From assembly GCF_020012125.1 (NCBI RefSeq), contig NZ_JAIFAG010000001.1:1550001-1614000 (forward strand): a DNA stretch of 64,000 nucleotides, given 5' to 3'. How positions within the stretch are numbered: the first letter of the stretch is position 1; each line of letters opens with the position of its first letter. The stretch is from Hymenobacter psoromatis. Lineage in GTDB: Bacteria; Bacteroidota; Bacteroidia; Cytophagales; Hymenobacteraceae. Made by a program: the position numbers and the translations under genes. The notes beneath the pieces were generated by a model. The model had not been told where the DNA came from, searched no databases, and saw nothing but the letters and a program-made list of their open reading frames with translations. Below, one piece after another: positions 1 to 8,849 of this stretch.

Positions 1-1758
1 GAAATCCTCGGTGCAGACGTAGCCGAACCGCGCCGCTACGGCGTTTTCTGCCCAGACCGCAAACGGGCTTTTGGGGTTGAAATCGAGCTTAGCCACCACC
101 GTCCGCGCATCCGGGAAAATCGGCCGGGGCGTTTTGTCCTCCACCCGGTGAAACACGACTTTGCCGCGCAGGTCGCGCTCGTGATGCACGTGCGCCCGCA
201 CCGCCGCGTACAGATGCTCCGGCACCAGCAGGTCGCGCCCGAAGCTGTGCAGCAGCTTTTCGAGCGCCTCGTTCCACACGGATTTTTCCTCGGGCTTCAC
301 CTGCATGATTTCGGCCACGAACGGAATATCGACCGGACTAGCCCCTACCGCGTCCAGGATTTCCTGCCGGATATCGGCTACCCGGCCCGTTACCTTGCCC
401 GTGCTTTTTTGCAGCTGCGCCACGTCGGCTTCCAGCCACTCAAAAGCAGTTTTTTGCGCGTCGTGGGCCGTGCGAGCGGCGTATTTCTGCTCCCCGAGCT
501 GCTGCTGAAGCGCCTGCGTGGCCTGGCGGGCCGCCCCGGCCTGGGCAATGTTGGCCTCGAATAGGCCTGCGTCGGGGTCGGCCACCAGCTCCAATTGCCG
601 GGCCAGGCGATTGTAGCTGTTCAGGGCCTGCTCTTTGGTGCTTTTGCTCTTTTCCAGCTCGCGAACCTGGCGCTCCAGCTCCTTTATTTCGCGGCCAATC
701 TGGTCGTTGTCAATCTGCCCGGCCAGCCGAACGCGCTGCTCATCGGCGGTTTCCAGGTCGGCTTCCTGCTGGGCCAGCAGCCCGCCGAGGCGGTCCAGCT
801 CCCGGTCGAGGCGGGCGGTTTCGGCCGTCCAGAGGCGAATTTGCTGCTGCGCAAACCACGGTTCCAGCCGCCGTTCGTCTTCCTGCGTCTGGCGCAGCCG
901 CTGTTGCAAGTCCTCGTATTCGTGGTTGCGCTCATGTACGGGCCGCAGCAGGGCGAGCTGGGTTTTGGCTTTTTCCAGCGCCCGGTGGGCCAGCAGCAGG
1001 GTCTGGTAGTTGCCCATCAGCTTGCTGAATTCGACTTCGGCGGTGCTTTCCTCCAGCATATTGGTCCGAATAAAATCGTCCAGGTTGCCGATTACCTTCA
1101 TGCCTACTGTCTGGTTGAAAAGCGTCAGGGCCTTTTCCTTCATGCCAAACAGCCGCCGAAACGCTGCCGCGTAGGGTGCAAACGTGGGAAAGTCCTCCAC
1201 TGCGCCCGGCGCAAACTGCTTCTTCAACCCATTCACCCACGGCGTGCTGGTGCCAAAGGCAATGTGGTCGGCAATGTTCAGTTCGGCTTTGGCCACCAAA
1301 AACTTGCGTTGCATCCCGCCCGTGCCGAACCACCGCACCTGCACCAGCGTGATGGGCAAGCTGTGCGGATTGGTGAACACGCCGAGCAGGATGGAGTAGG
1401 TCTGCCGCTGGTGGGGCCGCAGCTTTTCGGGCTTGGTGTTCTGCTTTTCCTCGTCCTGGGTGCGGCCGTAGTGGCCCTCCACGTACGATTCTTCGCTGCG
1501 CCCGCTCCGGCTTTCGGCCCCCGACGACTGGTTGAAAAACCGCTTCGTGTGGTTTACCAGCAGCGCCAGCAGGCCATCCACGAGGGTGGTTTTGCCCGAG
1601 CCGTTGCTGCCCGTTAGCAACGTGTTTTGCCCATCGGGCACCAGCCGCCAGATATCCTGGCCGCCGTCGCCCTCGTGAAACGTGCCCCAGTTGAACACCT
1701 CCAGCAGCTTGAGCCGGTAGCCCGCCGGCCCGGCCACCGCCTCAAACAGACTCGGCAT
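1..1758 (-). CDS. jetC: JetC, Wadjet SMC-like ATPase (N-terminal part, cut by window edge)
   Basis: ATPase subunit of the Wadjet (JetABCD) SMC-like complex, which in characterised systems extrudes and cleaves circular plasmid DNA. The gene opens with ATG at 1758 and stays open to the window edge (586 codons). About 50 residues in, the segment FNWGTFHEGDGG is followed by TGSNGSGKTTLVDGLLALL, a Walker A loop of the SbcC/MukB type. From roughly residue 250 the protein turns into a long heptad-rich coiled coil dense in Glu, Arg and Gln, as expected for an SMC arm. The start overlaps the end of jetB by 17 bp, so translation is probably coupled. The C-terminal ATPase half and the JetD nuclease gene should lie to the left of base 1. 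The family call is firm because of the P-loop context and the gene order. Confidence 0.93.
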   Translation of the reverse strand, partial: MPSLFEAVAGPAGYRLKLLEVFNWGTFHEGDGGQDIWRLVPDGQNTLLTGSNGSGKTTLVDGLLALLVNHTKRFFNQSSGAESRSGRSEESYVEGHYGRTQDEEKQNTKPEKLRPHQRQTYSILLGVFTNPHSLPITLVQVRWFGTGGMQRKFLVAKAELNIADHIAFGTSTPWVNGLKKQFAPGAVEDFPTFAPYAAAFRRLFGMKEKALTLFNQTVGMKVIGNLDDFIRTNMLEESTAEVEFSKLMGNYQTLLLAHRALEKAKTQLALLRPVHERNHEYEDLQQRLRQTQEDERRLEPWFAQQQIRLWTAETARLDRELDRLGGLLAQQEADLETADEQRVRLAGQIDNDQIGREIKELERQVRELEKSKSTKEQALNSYNRLARQLELVADPDAGLFEANIAQAGAARQATQALQQQLGEQKYAARTAHDAQKTAFEWLEADVAQLQKSTGKVTGRVADIRQEILDAVGASPVDIPFVAEIMQVKPEEKSVWNEALEKLLHSFGRDLLVPEHLYAAVRAHVHHERDLRGKVVFHRVEDKTPRPIFPDARTVVAKLDFNPKSPFAVWAENAVAARFGYVCTEDF

Positions 1759-2329
1759 GGTTTCGCAGTTTTTCTAAAAATTCACTCAGTTTTTCGAGGC
1801 TGATTTTAGCCTTCAGCAGCGGCTTCACCTCGTAGCGCGTCTGGTCGGGGTGAAGGTCGCCCTTGTGCGTCATTTTGAGGAAGCCGTGCTCCGTCAGCCG
1901 CTCAATAATAGCATCCAGCTTATTCAAAAAGGCTTTTTGGTTGGGCTGCTGCCGGAAAAATAGCTCCACCCGCTCGCGCAGCTGCTCGCGGGTGGCAAAC
2001 AGGTGTGGGCTGGCGGCGTGGGCGCTGCTTTCGTGCTCCTCCAGCCATTCGCGCAGCACCACGCCCAGCAACGCCTGCTCGTAGCTGAGCGGCACCCGGC
2101 GCAGCAGGCGCAGGGGTGGGGTAGGGTCATCGTCGGCCGGTTCGGGCTGGGTAAGGCGGGCGTAGCCATCGGCCCGGTTCAGGTCGAGCACCATTCCCAG
2201 CTGCGCAAAATGCGCCCGCACGGCCGCCTCGTGCGTTTCCAGCTGCTGCCAGTGCGCGCGGTCGTCGGTATCGTAAAGGGCGTGGCTTTGCAGCAGCTTG
2301 ATGATGACGGAGGCGTAGGGGGCGGGCAT
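1742..2329 (-). CDS. jetB: JetB, Wadjet kleisin-associated (MukE/MksE-like) subunit, DUF4194
   Basis: A 195-residue protein of the DUF4194 family, the MukE-like winged-helix subunit that bridges the JetA kleisin and the JetC ATPase. Typical features are the N-terminal segment YASVIIKLLQSHALYDTDD, a central helix PLSYEQALLGVVLREWLEE, and a C-terminal winged-helix stretch (LDAIIERLTEHGFLKM) followed by RYEVKPLLKAKIS. Length and order (A-B-C) match type I Wadjet operons. It overlaps jetC by 17 bp but is separated from jetA by 212 bp filled largely by a perfect hairpin, which is unusual because jet genes normally abut. The start ATG at 2329 agrees with the family's usual N-terminus. Confidence 0.9.
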   Translation of the reverse strand: MPAPYASVIIKLLQSHALYDTDDRAHWQQLETHEAAVRAHFAQLGMVLDLNRADGYARLTQPEPADDDPTPPLRLLRRVPLSYEQALLGVVLREWLEEHESSAHAASPHLFATREQLRERVELFFRQQPNQKAFLNKLDAIIERLTEHGFLKMTHKGDLHPDQTRYEVKPLLKAKISLEKLSEFLEKLRNHAESV

Positions 2330-2387
2330 GGAGGTAGGGGGAATTGATGAGGTGATAATGGATTTGTAATCAGAGATTTATACAAAG

Positions 2388-2512
2388 AGAACGGTCATGC
2401 TCATCTGGCGTCCGCTTGTCGAAGCATCTCTACCGCGTCGCTGTAATGGCATTGATTACTTGCGCGGTAGAGATGCTTCGACAAGCGGACGCCAGATGAG
2501 CATGACCGTTCT
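2388..2512. repeat. Long perfect inverted repeat between jetA and jetB (family A palindrome)
   Basis: Two 50-bp arms (2388-2437 and 2463-2512) are exact reverse complements around a 25-nt loop. The arm opens AGAACGGTCATGCT and contains GAAGCATCTCTACCGCG; the loop ends TTACTTG just before CGCG. The same outer AACGGTCATGCT and inner AAGCATCTC blocks recur at 38161-38261, and a minimal version sits at 33800-33845. It is therefore a dispersed repeat rather than a private feature of jet. Being inside the operon it could terminate, attenuate or stabilise the jet transcript. Confidence 0.95.
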
Positions 2513-2541
2513 GATAGTTTCGTTTAACTCCATTTAGCCAC

Positions 2542-4005
2542 CTAGCGGCAAAAAATAACCTCGGGAAATTCGCACCAGCGCCCGTCGCCGAGGTCAAAAA
2601 TATCCTTTTGCTGCCGGTTGATGAGGTGTTTGGGCGAATTGGCCGCGATGCTGCCGTAGGCCATCAGCTCGGGCACGCCGTGCCGCAGGGCGTGGGCGGC
2701 CACCACCTGCCGCAGCGTTATCTGGCTCTGGTCGCGCAATAGGGCGCTGATGTTGGCGGCGAGGCGGGCCTTGTCCACCACGCGCGGGCTTACCAGGGCT
2801 GCCAGCTCGGGCTCTTCGGGCCGGGCCACGGCCAGCACGCGGGGCACAATGGCACTTTCGCGCTCCTTGAGGGCCACCGTGCTTTCGGTGGTGAGGTAAT
2901 CGGCGCGGCCCTCCAGCTCCAGAAAAGCCGGGTCGGTGGGTGGATTATCCATCACGGCGAAGGCCAGCGCCCGAATGTCGTGGATGAGCGCCAGCGACTT
3001 GCGCCGGTCGCGCAGGTTTTTTTCCGAAAGTATCTTTTCCAGCTTGCGGGCCAGGGCATAAAACGAGTCGTTCACCTTGCGCCCCTCGCCGAGCAGGTAC
3101 GGGCGGATTTTGCGCAGAAACTCGTCGCCGGTTTCCAGGCCCCGGTCGGTCAGTAGCTCAAACACCTGGCGCACCAGTGCATCCAGCTCGGCGCGCTGCC
3201 GGGGGTCGTTCAGGTGCCGGTAAAACGCCTCGAAGCTGCGGCCCTGGGCCGTGAGGCGCAGCTCGTCGAGGGCATCGAGGGCCAGACCTAGCAGGCCGCC
3301 CTTGGTGTGGCCAGCCGCCGCCTGCTGCTGGTAGATGCGCTGAGTAATGTCCCGAAAATTGCCCTCTACCTCCCGAAAATCGCGTAGCAGGCCCCGCGCC
3401 ACGCCGCTCACCGTCTGGTAGCGCTCCGCGACTTCGTAATCCTCGTAGGTGCGCACGGTTTTGGTCAGCTTCAGCTCCCGAATCTGCGCGTCGAGGGCGC
3501 TGCGTTGCTTTTCCAGCTCGGCCAGCCGGGCCTGCCAGTCGTCGGCCGAGTTTTGCACCAGCTCGCGCAGCTTCTGCAAAATATCCAGAAACCGCGACTC
3601 GGTGCCCACGAACGTGGGCTTGTGCAGCAGCGACTGCACCCAATCGAGCACGCTTTCCAGCTCGGGCGTAAGGGTATGCTGGTCAGCGCCTTGCTCATCA
3701 GTGTAAAGCGTGAGGTAGCCCTTGCGCACCCAGTCGCGCAGCAGCCGGGCCGCCCGCTCGGCCCACGACAGGCCCAGCGTCGGCAGGTCGCCTGCGTCGT
3801 CGTCCCCGCGCACGTCCCAGGTTTCCAGAAAGTCGGCCAGCTGCCCGGCCAGCCAGTCGTTGGCCCGCACCGGCGCGTAGCTGCCCGCCTTAAAATTCTC
3901 CTGCAAAAAGCACAGCACCAGCGCCGCCTCGTGGCTGCGCAGTACCCGCACCGCCGCCGGGGCGCGGTCGGCGCTGAAGAGGCCGCGGTAGAGGGGGTAG
4001 GACAT
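2542..4005 (-). CDS. jetA: JetA, Wadjet kleisin-like (MukF/MksB-like) subunit, DUF3375
   Basis: A 487-residue DUF3375-family protein, the MukF-like kleisin of the Wadjet plasmid-defence complex. It has an N-terminal helical/winged-helix region (LRSHEAALVLCFLQENFK), a middle coiled coil around residues 150-200 (RLAELEKQRSALDAQIRELK), the family-typical GLLRDFREVEGNFRDITQRIY stretch, and a C-terminal winged-helix tail (ITLRQVVAAHALRHGVPELMAY). Length is normal. It is the first jet gene of the minus-strand run. The stop of the upstream PLD-helicase gene is only 68 bp away, so the jet genes may be co-transcribed with the nuclease genes upstream of them. Confidence 0.92.
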   Translation of the reverse strand: MSYPLYRGLFSADRAPAAVRVLRSHEAALVLCFLQENFKAGSYAPVRANDWLAGQLADFLETWDVRGDDDAGDLPTLGLSWAERAARLLRDWVRKGYLTLYTDEQGADQHTLTPELESVLDWVQSLLHKPTFVGTESRFLDILQKLRELVQNSADDWQARLAELEKQRSALDAQIRELKLTKTVRTYEDYEVAERYQTVSGVARGLLRDFREVEGNFRDITQRIYQQQAAAGHTKGGLLGLALDALDELRLTAQGRSFEAFYRHLNDPRQRAELDALVRQVFELLTDRGLETGDEFLRKIRPYLLGEGRKVNDSFYALARKLEKILSEKNLRDRRKSLALIHDIRALAFAVMDNPPTDPAFLELEGRADYLTTESTVALKERESAIVPRVLAVARPEEPELAALVSPRVVDKARLAANISALLRDQSQITLRQVVAAHALRHGVPELMAYGSIAANSPKHLINRQQKDIFDLGDGRWCEFPEVIFCR

Positions 4006-4073
4006 GGGGGTAAAAAGAGGAGTAATAATAGACCAAAATTATAAGAAGTGCTGAATCTCTACCCTGAAGACAG

Positions 4074-6926
4074 CTATTTGCCCGTGCGACGCAAATCTTG
4101 TTGAACGCTGGTAAGAAGCTGCTTGGCGCTGGTGGTTCTAGTGCGTTTCGGTAACAAATAAACAGCCGTCAGTTTGCTGACCGCTTCTATATTAGCTTGA
4201 TTCACGCGGCACCAATGTTGAACTGCCGCATTAGCCGCGTGCTCGACGCGGGCGGCGGCCGCTGGCGCTTTAGGCTCCGCCTCGCCGCAGGCAAGCCAGT
4301 CAAGAATTTCTACATCCGACTTATCATCAGGTAATTGGTTCTTAATATCGTAGCAAATCAACTGCTTTTGCTCACGGTACCGAATAAGCACCACGATGCG
4401 CGGGCGGGTCTCACTATAGACGCGGGCGCTGAGTAAGTGGTCGGTTAGCCCGATGGCTCGGCTACGATGCCGCTCCAGCGTAGCATTGTGCGTGAGAAAT
4501 GACTTGGCTCCCAACCCGCCAATTTCGGATAGAAAATCATCCTGCCATACGAAGTCGGTGGCAGCCACATCGCCCGCGAGCGGAATATCGAGCTGCGCGG
4601 CCGTAGTGTAAACCGTTGAGCCCATGATACCTTTGGATTTCTCGTGCCGCTGGGTAATGCGTTCAAACAACTGGCGGATGGTGTGTGCCGCGCGGCTTGA
4701 GTTGGCATCGGCCGCTATGATAGTAGGGACCAGAGTGTACACGTATACCTCGCGGCTGGGGTCAGTCGTCAGGCGCAACACCCGCCCTACGCGCTGAAAA
4801 AGCACGTCGGCCCCACCCGGCGGGTCATAGTTGACGATGGTAGCGCAGTCTTGGAGGTTGATGCCAAGGCCATCAGCGTCAGTGCATACCAGCACGTCGT
4901 ACTTGCCCGGTCCTGGCTGGTCGTGCGAATTGGGCGAAAAGTCTACCAGCACTTCCCGGCGCTGGGCGCTGGATTTCAGCTTGGGAGTATTTTTGCTTTT
5001 TTCCACGGTGCAGCCAACGCGCACCACGTCTGCAAACAACTGCTGCAAAGCATCTTGCAAATACAAAGCGGTAGAAAGTCGGTTGACAAACACCACTACC
5101 TTGCCCCCTCCTTGCTGGCAGTGATACCGCACTATATGCGCAAGCTCTTGGTATTTAGCATCTTCTGCAATAGAGAGGTGCTGAATGGCTGCTAGGATAG
5201 GGACTAGCTGCCGGCGACGCTCATCGGCGCTCAGAATCAACGCCTGCTTGAATACCTTGGTGCGCGGTTTGCCCCGGCCGTTCGCCGTTGAGTCGCCCCG
5301 GCTGCCATCGGCTCCGCGCGACGATAGATTTTGCCGCAACGAGATAAGCGCGGCGGCCGGCGAGCTAAGCCAACTGCCAATGGTGGTATTATAAACCGAG
5401 TCGGTTAGGCCCTGCTTGGTTTGCAGGGCCTCATCGTCAAAAAAGGATTGCCGGACCTTGTATTGCTGGTCGAAGCAGCGCGTATCCACCGCGCGTTCCC
5501 AATCCGGCTGCATAGGTAGCTGGTATGGTACCGTGCGCAGTTTGAGTACGGCCGGCAAATAGCGCCGCTCGTGCTCGAACTGGATATATGTGCGGTCCTG
5601 CTCGTCCACATCGCCGCGTTCCCTGGCCATTTTCAGAACGTGGGGCAGGCCGAGTACCGTAACCAGGGGCAGGCTACCAAACTTGGCGGCGCTGGTGATT
5701 TTCCAAGGCTGGATGCCATCGGGCGAGGTATCGTTAGGGGGTAATAGCCGCAACAAGCTATTGAGATTTTGGAGGCTGGTGCCATAAATAGTTGCGGTAA
5801 GCAAAACTACCCGAGCCCCCGCCGCCAGCAGCGGCCGAAGGCGCTCGTACACCCGGCTGGTACGCTTATCCGACTCATCAACCAGCAATTGGTTGCGATA
5901 AAAATGGGCCTCATCAATTAGGAGTAGCGTATGGCGGTCGGCTTGCCGCAGCTCTTTATCCAGATTATAAATATGGTGATTAACCTGCTCCGATTTTTCC
6001 AGGAAAATTACCTGCGGCGTAAAAAATTTGTACAGCACATCGCGGCCATCCAGCTGCTGTGCCCATTCTGGTTGTACCCCGCGGGGCGCAATCAGAATAG
6101 TACGGCTAATGATTTTATCGGCTTGTAGGTGGGCGGCTATCTCAGCGCCGATAATTGTTTTGCCGAGCCCGGTAGCCGCTACAATAAGAGCCCCGCCAAA
6201 CGCCCGCTCCTGCCGCAGGGCGCGGGCGATAACGCCCCGTTGGTAAAATACTGGTGCGTAGGCCCCTGCCCTTTTGGGTAATTCGGGTAGGTGGTCGAGC
6301 GAGGCCAGTATTTTTAAATATGCGTCAAAAGGCTCGGCCAGCAAGCACCACTTTTCCAGGCGCTCTAGTAGTTCCTGCAACAGGTCGCGGGCTTCGGCGG
6401 CGATGTCATCATACCACTTGACCAGGGCGTGAACCTGTATTTTGTCGTGGCTGGCACTGGCTTGCTCCGCCGAAATTACGAGGCCCCGGTAAGTGTAGTT
6501 GCAGGAGCCATGCCAGGCCGTTTACTCATCAATTAAATAGATTTTGCAATGAAATGGTACCTGCATAGACCGCACCTCCCGAATAAAAAACTGGCCGGAT
6601 TTTATGCGGATAACTAAGTCAAGCATGGCTGGCATCAGGTCTGCCTCACATTGCCCCAGCTCAGTTAGTATTTCATCAACTACTGCCTCATACGCACTTC
6701 CCTCTTCCGACCGTCCCACCAAGATGCGCAGCTGCGCCGAATCCCGCATAAACTCCCTTCCCAGCTTGTAGCCGCGCAACGTGAAGTAAGCCGTAGCAAT
6801 ACGCACTACTTGCTGGGCGGCGGGGAAAAAATGCTTAACGAAAACTAGCCCTACCCCTGCGCCTGCTCCATACGCGGGCTGGTCGGCCGCATCGTAACCC
6901 AATAAAAAATGTTCCTTGAGGTCCAA
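4074..6926 (-). pseudogene. Phospholipase-D-like nuclease fused to SNF2-type helicase, interrupted by one in-frame TAA
   Basis: Read through the TAA at 6522-6524, this is one continuous frame of about 950 codons with no frameshift. The N-terminal 145 codons form a single-HKD PLD domain: H126, K128, D133, then the stop at codon 135, then G140, S141 and N143 at exactly the family spacing HxKx4Dx6GSxN. The stop therefore replaces one of the six variable residues. The C-terminal part is a superfamily-2 helicase with ATGLGKT (about 251-257), DEAH (338-341), LTATIYGT and QRVGRVLR (about 711-718). The apparent first codon is TTG, with a TGA eight codons upstream. Downstream of the stop the first usable initiation codon is a weak TTG at 6380. 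PLD-plus-helicase proteins are known in restriction and defence loci; the exact function here is unassigned. It is probably a recent nonsense pseudogene, but the helicase part or a readthrough product could persist. Confidence 0.85.
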
Positions 6927-6985
6927 AAGAGTAGCGGCTAAAAAGCTTCATTGTCACAGCAAGCCACCAAATTATTCCTTTTTAT

Positions 6986-8314
6986 TCAAGATGTCAGCCA
7001 TGCCAATAATTCGGCACTCAGGGAACATCGCAAATATCCGGTCTGCGAATCAATATCGGTAGCCGCCGACGTGTCGTGATTACTAGTTTGTTGCCCCACC
7101 CGAATATAGGAAACCCCGCCCCGGATAACCTGCGGCCCCGCGCCGCCCGCCCCCACCAGCGGCCGCGTAAACTCGCCCTCCACGGCCGTTTCTTCCCCTG
7201 CCTGGGGGTAGAGCAGCCGCACCCGCGTGGCCTCAAAATGATGCGCGTAGGCGAATAGCTGACGCAAATCATTCTCGGCATGATAACCGTTGGGCCGCTT
7301 CCACTTGGCATCCAGAATGAGGCTGCCGTGGGTGGGGTGCTGGAGCAGGATGTCGGGCTGCATCCGGCTTTGCTGGCCGTTTTCAGCCTGCCAGAACACT
7401 ACTTTGGCCGGCTTGCGCATGGCCCAGCCGGCGGGGGCCAGCCGCCGCAAGGTGCGCAGCAGGTAAGCTTCCCAGACGTGGTTCATGTTGAAAAACAGCG
7501 CAATCAGCTCCTGCGGGCCGCTGTTGACTTCGGGGCTTAGGCGCAGCAGCAGGAGCCGGGCAATGCGCAGGGCCGGGCGGTAGGCGGCCATTTTGCGGTC
7601 GTAGCGCAGGCAGGCGAAGGTGGCGGGGGTAGGGCGCACGGCCGCCACCTCGGGCCAGGCGAGCAGGGCGCGGGCGGCCCGGCCATGCAGGGTGGGCGAG
7701 GGGGTAAGGGCCGGCAGCAGTACCAAAGCCTGTCGCAGCAGGCGATGGGGCAGGTGGTCGGGGTCGTAGGTCTGGTGGCGGGTATAGAAGCGCTCCTGAT
7801 GCACCACATTGCGGACTAGGTGCTGGCTAAAGAGGAGGCTGCCTTTGAGGGCTTTCACCTGGCCTTCGTGCGGGCGGTAGCGCTTCACAAGGCCCCGGTG
7901 CAGCAGCGCTTCTACCTCCGTCAGAAACAGCGCCGGATAGAGGTCGAGCAGGCTGTTTTCGCGCTCGTGCAGCAGGGCCGTGTTAAACGAATCAACGGGC
8001 AGCAGGCCCGCTTCGGCCAGCATTCGCAGCAGCAGGCGGCACCAGCGGTCAAAGTTTTCCCCAGTCTCCGGGGGGCGGCCAGGCACGGCATCGGCCTTGG
8101 GCAATACCTCAATGGTGAGGTTGCCGGCTTGCAGCACGCCCACGTAGTGCTTGAACCGGATGGCGCGGTGCTGAATAGCGTAGTAGCGCCGGCCCGCGCC
8201 GGTATCGTGGTAGCGCAGCAGGGCATCCCAGTGCGCGCGGGTGAACTCAGTCCCGTTTTGCCGGTAGCCGATGGGTAGGAGGCTGTGCTCCAGAACCCGA
8301 ATGATGCTTGCCAT
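6986..8314 (-). CDS. mcrC: McrC-like nuclease subunit of an McrBC-type restriction system
   Basis: A 442-residue protein of the McrC family (5-methylcytosine-specific restriction, PD-(D/E)xK nuclease subunit that works with the GTPase McrB). The N-terminal MASIIRVLEHSLLPIGYR is chosen as the start (ATG 8314) because it resembles McrC N-termini; a longer frame reaches 8443 but its extra residues look untranslated. In the middle sits the family block KGSLLFSQHLVRN...RFYTRHQTYDPDHLPHRLLRQAL. Near the C-terminus QPDILL followed 13 residues later by LILDAKWKRP gives the catalytic D and DxK. The gene lies 60 bp upstream of the PLD-helicase and 38 bp downstream of a truncated frame. No intact McrB is in the window; an mcrB-like remnant lies at 24489-25428 in the same orientation. 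Confidence 0.85.
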   Translation of the reverse strand: MASIIRVLEHSLLPIGYRQNGTEFTRAHWDALLRYHDTGAGRRYYAIQHRAIRFKHYVGVLQAGNLTIEVLPKADAVPGRPPETGENFDRWCRLLLRMLAEAGLLPVDSFNTALLHERENSLLDLYPALFLTEVEALLHRGLVKRYRPHEGQVKALKGSLLFSQHLVRNVVHQERFYTRHQTYDPDHLPHRLLRQALVLLPALTPSPTLHGRAARALLAWPEVAAVRPTPATFACLRYDRKMAAYRPALRIARLLLLRLSPEVNSGPQELIALFFNMNHVWEAYLLRTLRRLAPAGWAMRKPAKVVFWQAENGQQSRMQPDILLQHPTHGSLILDAKWKRPNGYHAENDLRQLFAYAHHFEATRVRLLYPQAGEETAVEGEFTRPLVGAGGAGPQVIRGGVSYIRVGQQTSNHDTSAATDIDSQTGYLRCSLSAELLAWLTS

Positions 8315-8351
8315 GCGCAGCTTAGGCCGGGGCGTAAATCTGCTGAAAAGC

Positions 8352-8477
8352 CTAGGCTGGCAGGGTAGCCACCTCGGCCAGCCGGTATACGGGGCGCTCG
8401 CGCAGCCTGGCCGCATCATAGCCCTTAAACTTGGCCAGGGCATAGCGACCCGGCTCAGTTGGCTGGCTGACTTTGAT
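8352..8477 (-). pseudogene. 3' remnant of the gene upstream of mcrC, cut by the IS3 element
   Basis: Immediately inside the left inverted repeat of the IS3 element a minus-strand frame runs 41 codons to TAG at 8352. It encodes a segment ending GRYALAKFKGYD...RPVYRLAEVATLPA. It is in coding orientation with mcrC and stops 38 bp before the mcrC start, the position an mcrB C-terminus would occupy. I do not recognise the family, and the other side of the IS does not continue the frame. Identity as the McrB tail is inference only. Confidence 0.5.
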
Positions 8478-8528
8478 TGAGGTGGTCTATCTAAAACGGA
8501 CAGCGAGAAGTCTTAACTTCCGCTGCCC

Positions 8529-8849
8529 ATGACTGAAAAATCGAATTTTGGAGGGCTTCCCTCCACCCGAAAAAAATACACGCCGGCTTTCAAGGCCGAG
8601 TGCGTCCGCCAAGTAGCGGCCGGGGCCCGGCAAAGCGACGTGGCCCGTGCCCAGGGCATTTCGCCCGCCCTGCTGGGCCGCTGGCAACGCCAGGCCTTGG
8701 AAGCTGCCGTACCCAGCAGCGCGGAGCGCGACGAAATCCGGCAGTTGCGGGCCGCGCTCAAGCGCGTGGAAATGGAGCGCGATATGTTAAAAAAAGTCGT
8801 GACCAGCAAATGCTTGAAGCGCATTATCTCCCAACCGCCCCAGTTATGA
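8529..8849 (+). CDS. IS3-family transposase OrfA (helix-turn-helix)
   Basis: A 106-residue OrfA with the InsE-type helix-turn-helix (KKYTPAFKAECVRQVAAGA, then SDVARAQGISPALLGRWQR) and a C-terminal leucine-zipper-like stretch (IRQLRAALKRVEMERDMLKK). The stop TGA overlaps the orfB ATG (ATGA at 8846-8849). A run of seven A around 8790, within the codons for MLKKVV, is a classic -1 slippage site that would produce the fused OrfAB transposase in other IS3 members. It recognises the element's ends. Confidence 0.9.
   Translation: MTEKSNFGGLPSTRKKYTPAFKAECVRQVAAGARQSDVARAQGISPALLGRWQRQALEAAVPSSAERDEIRQLRAALKRVEMERDMLKKVVTSKCLKRIISQPPQL

Noticed and set aside
595..1617. Long plus-strand reading frame opposite jetC
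   Set aside because: It is the antisense shadow of a high-GC gene with a convincing P-loop ATPase on the minus strand; no domain or start signal supports it.
4074..8314. DISARM system (PLD plus SNF2 helicase)
   Set aside because: DISARM has separate drmC and drmD, drmA/drmB and a methylase; none are here and the nuclease and helicase are fused.
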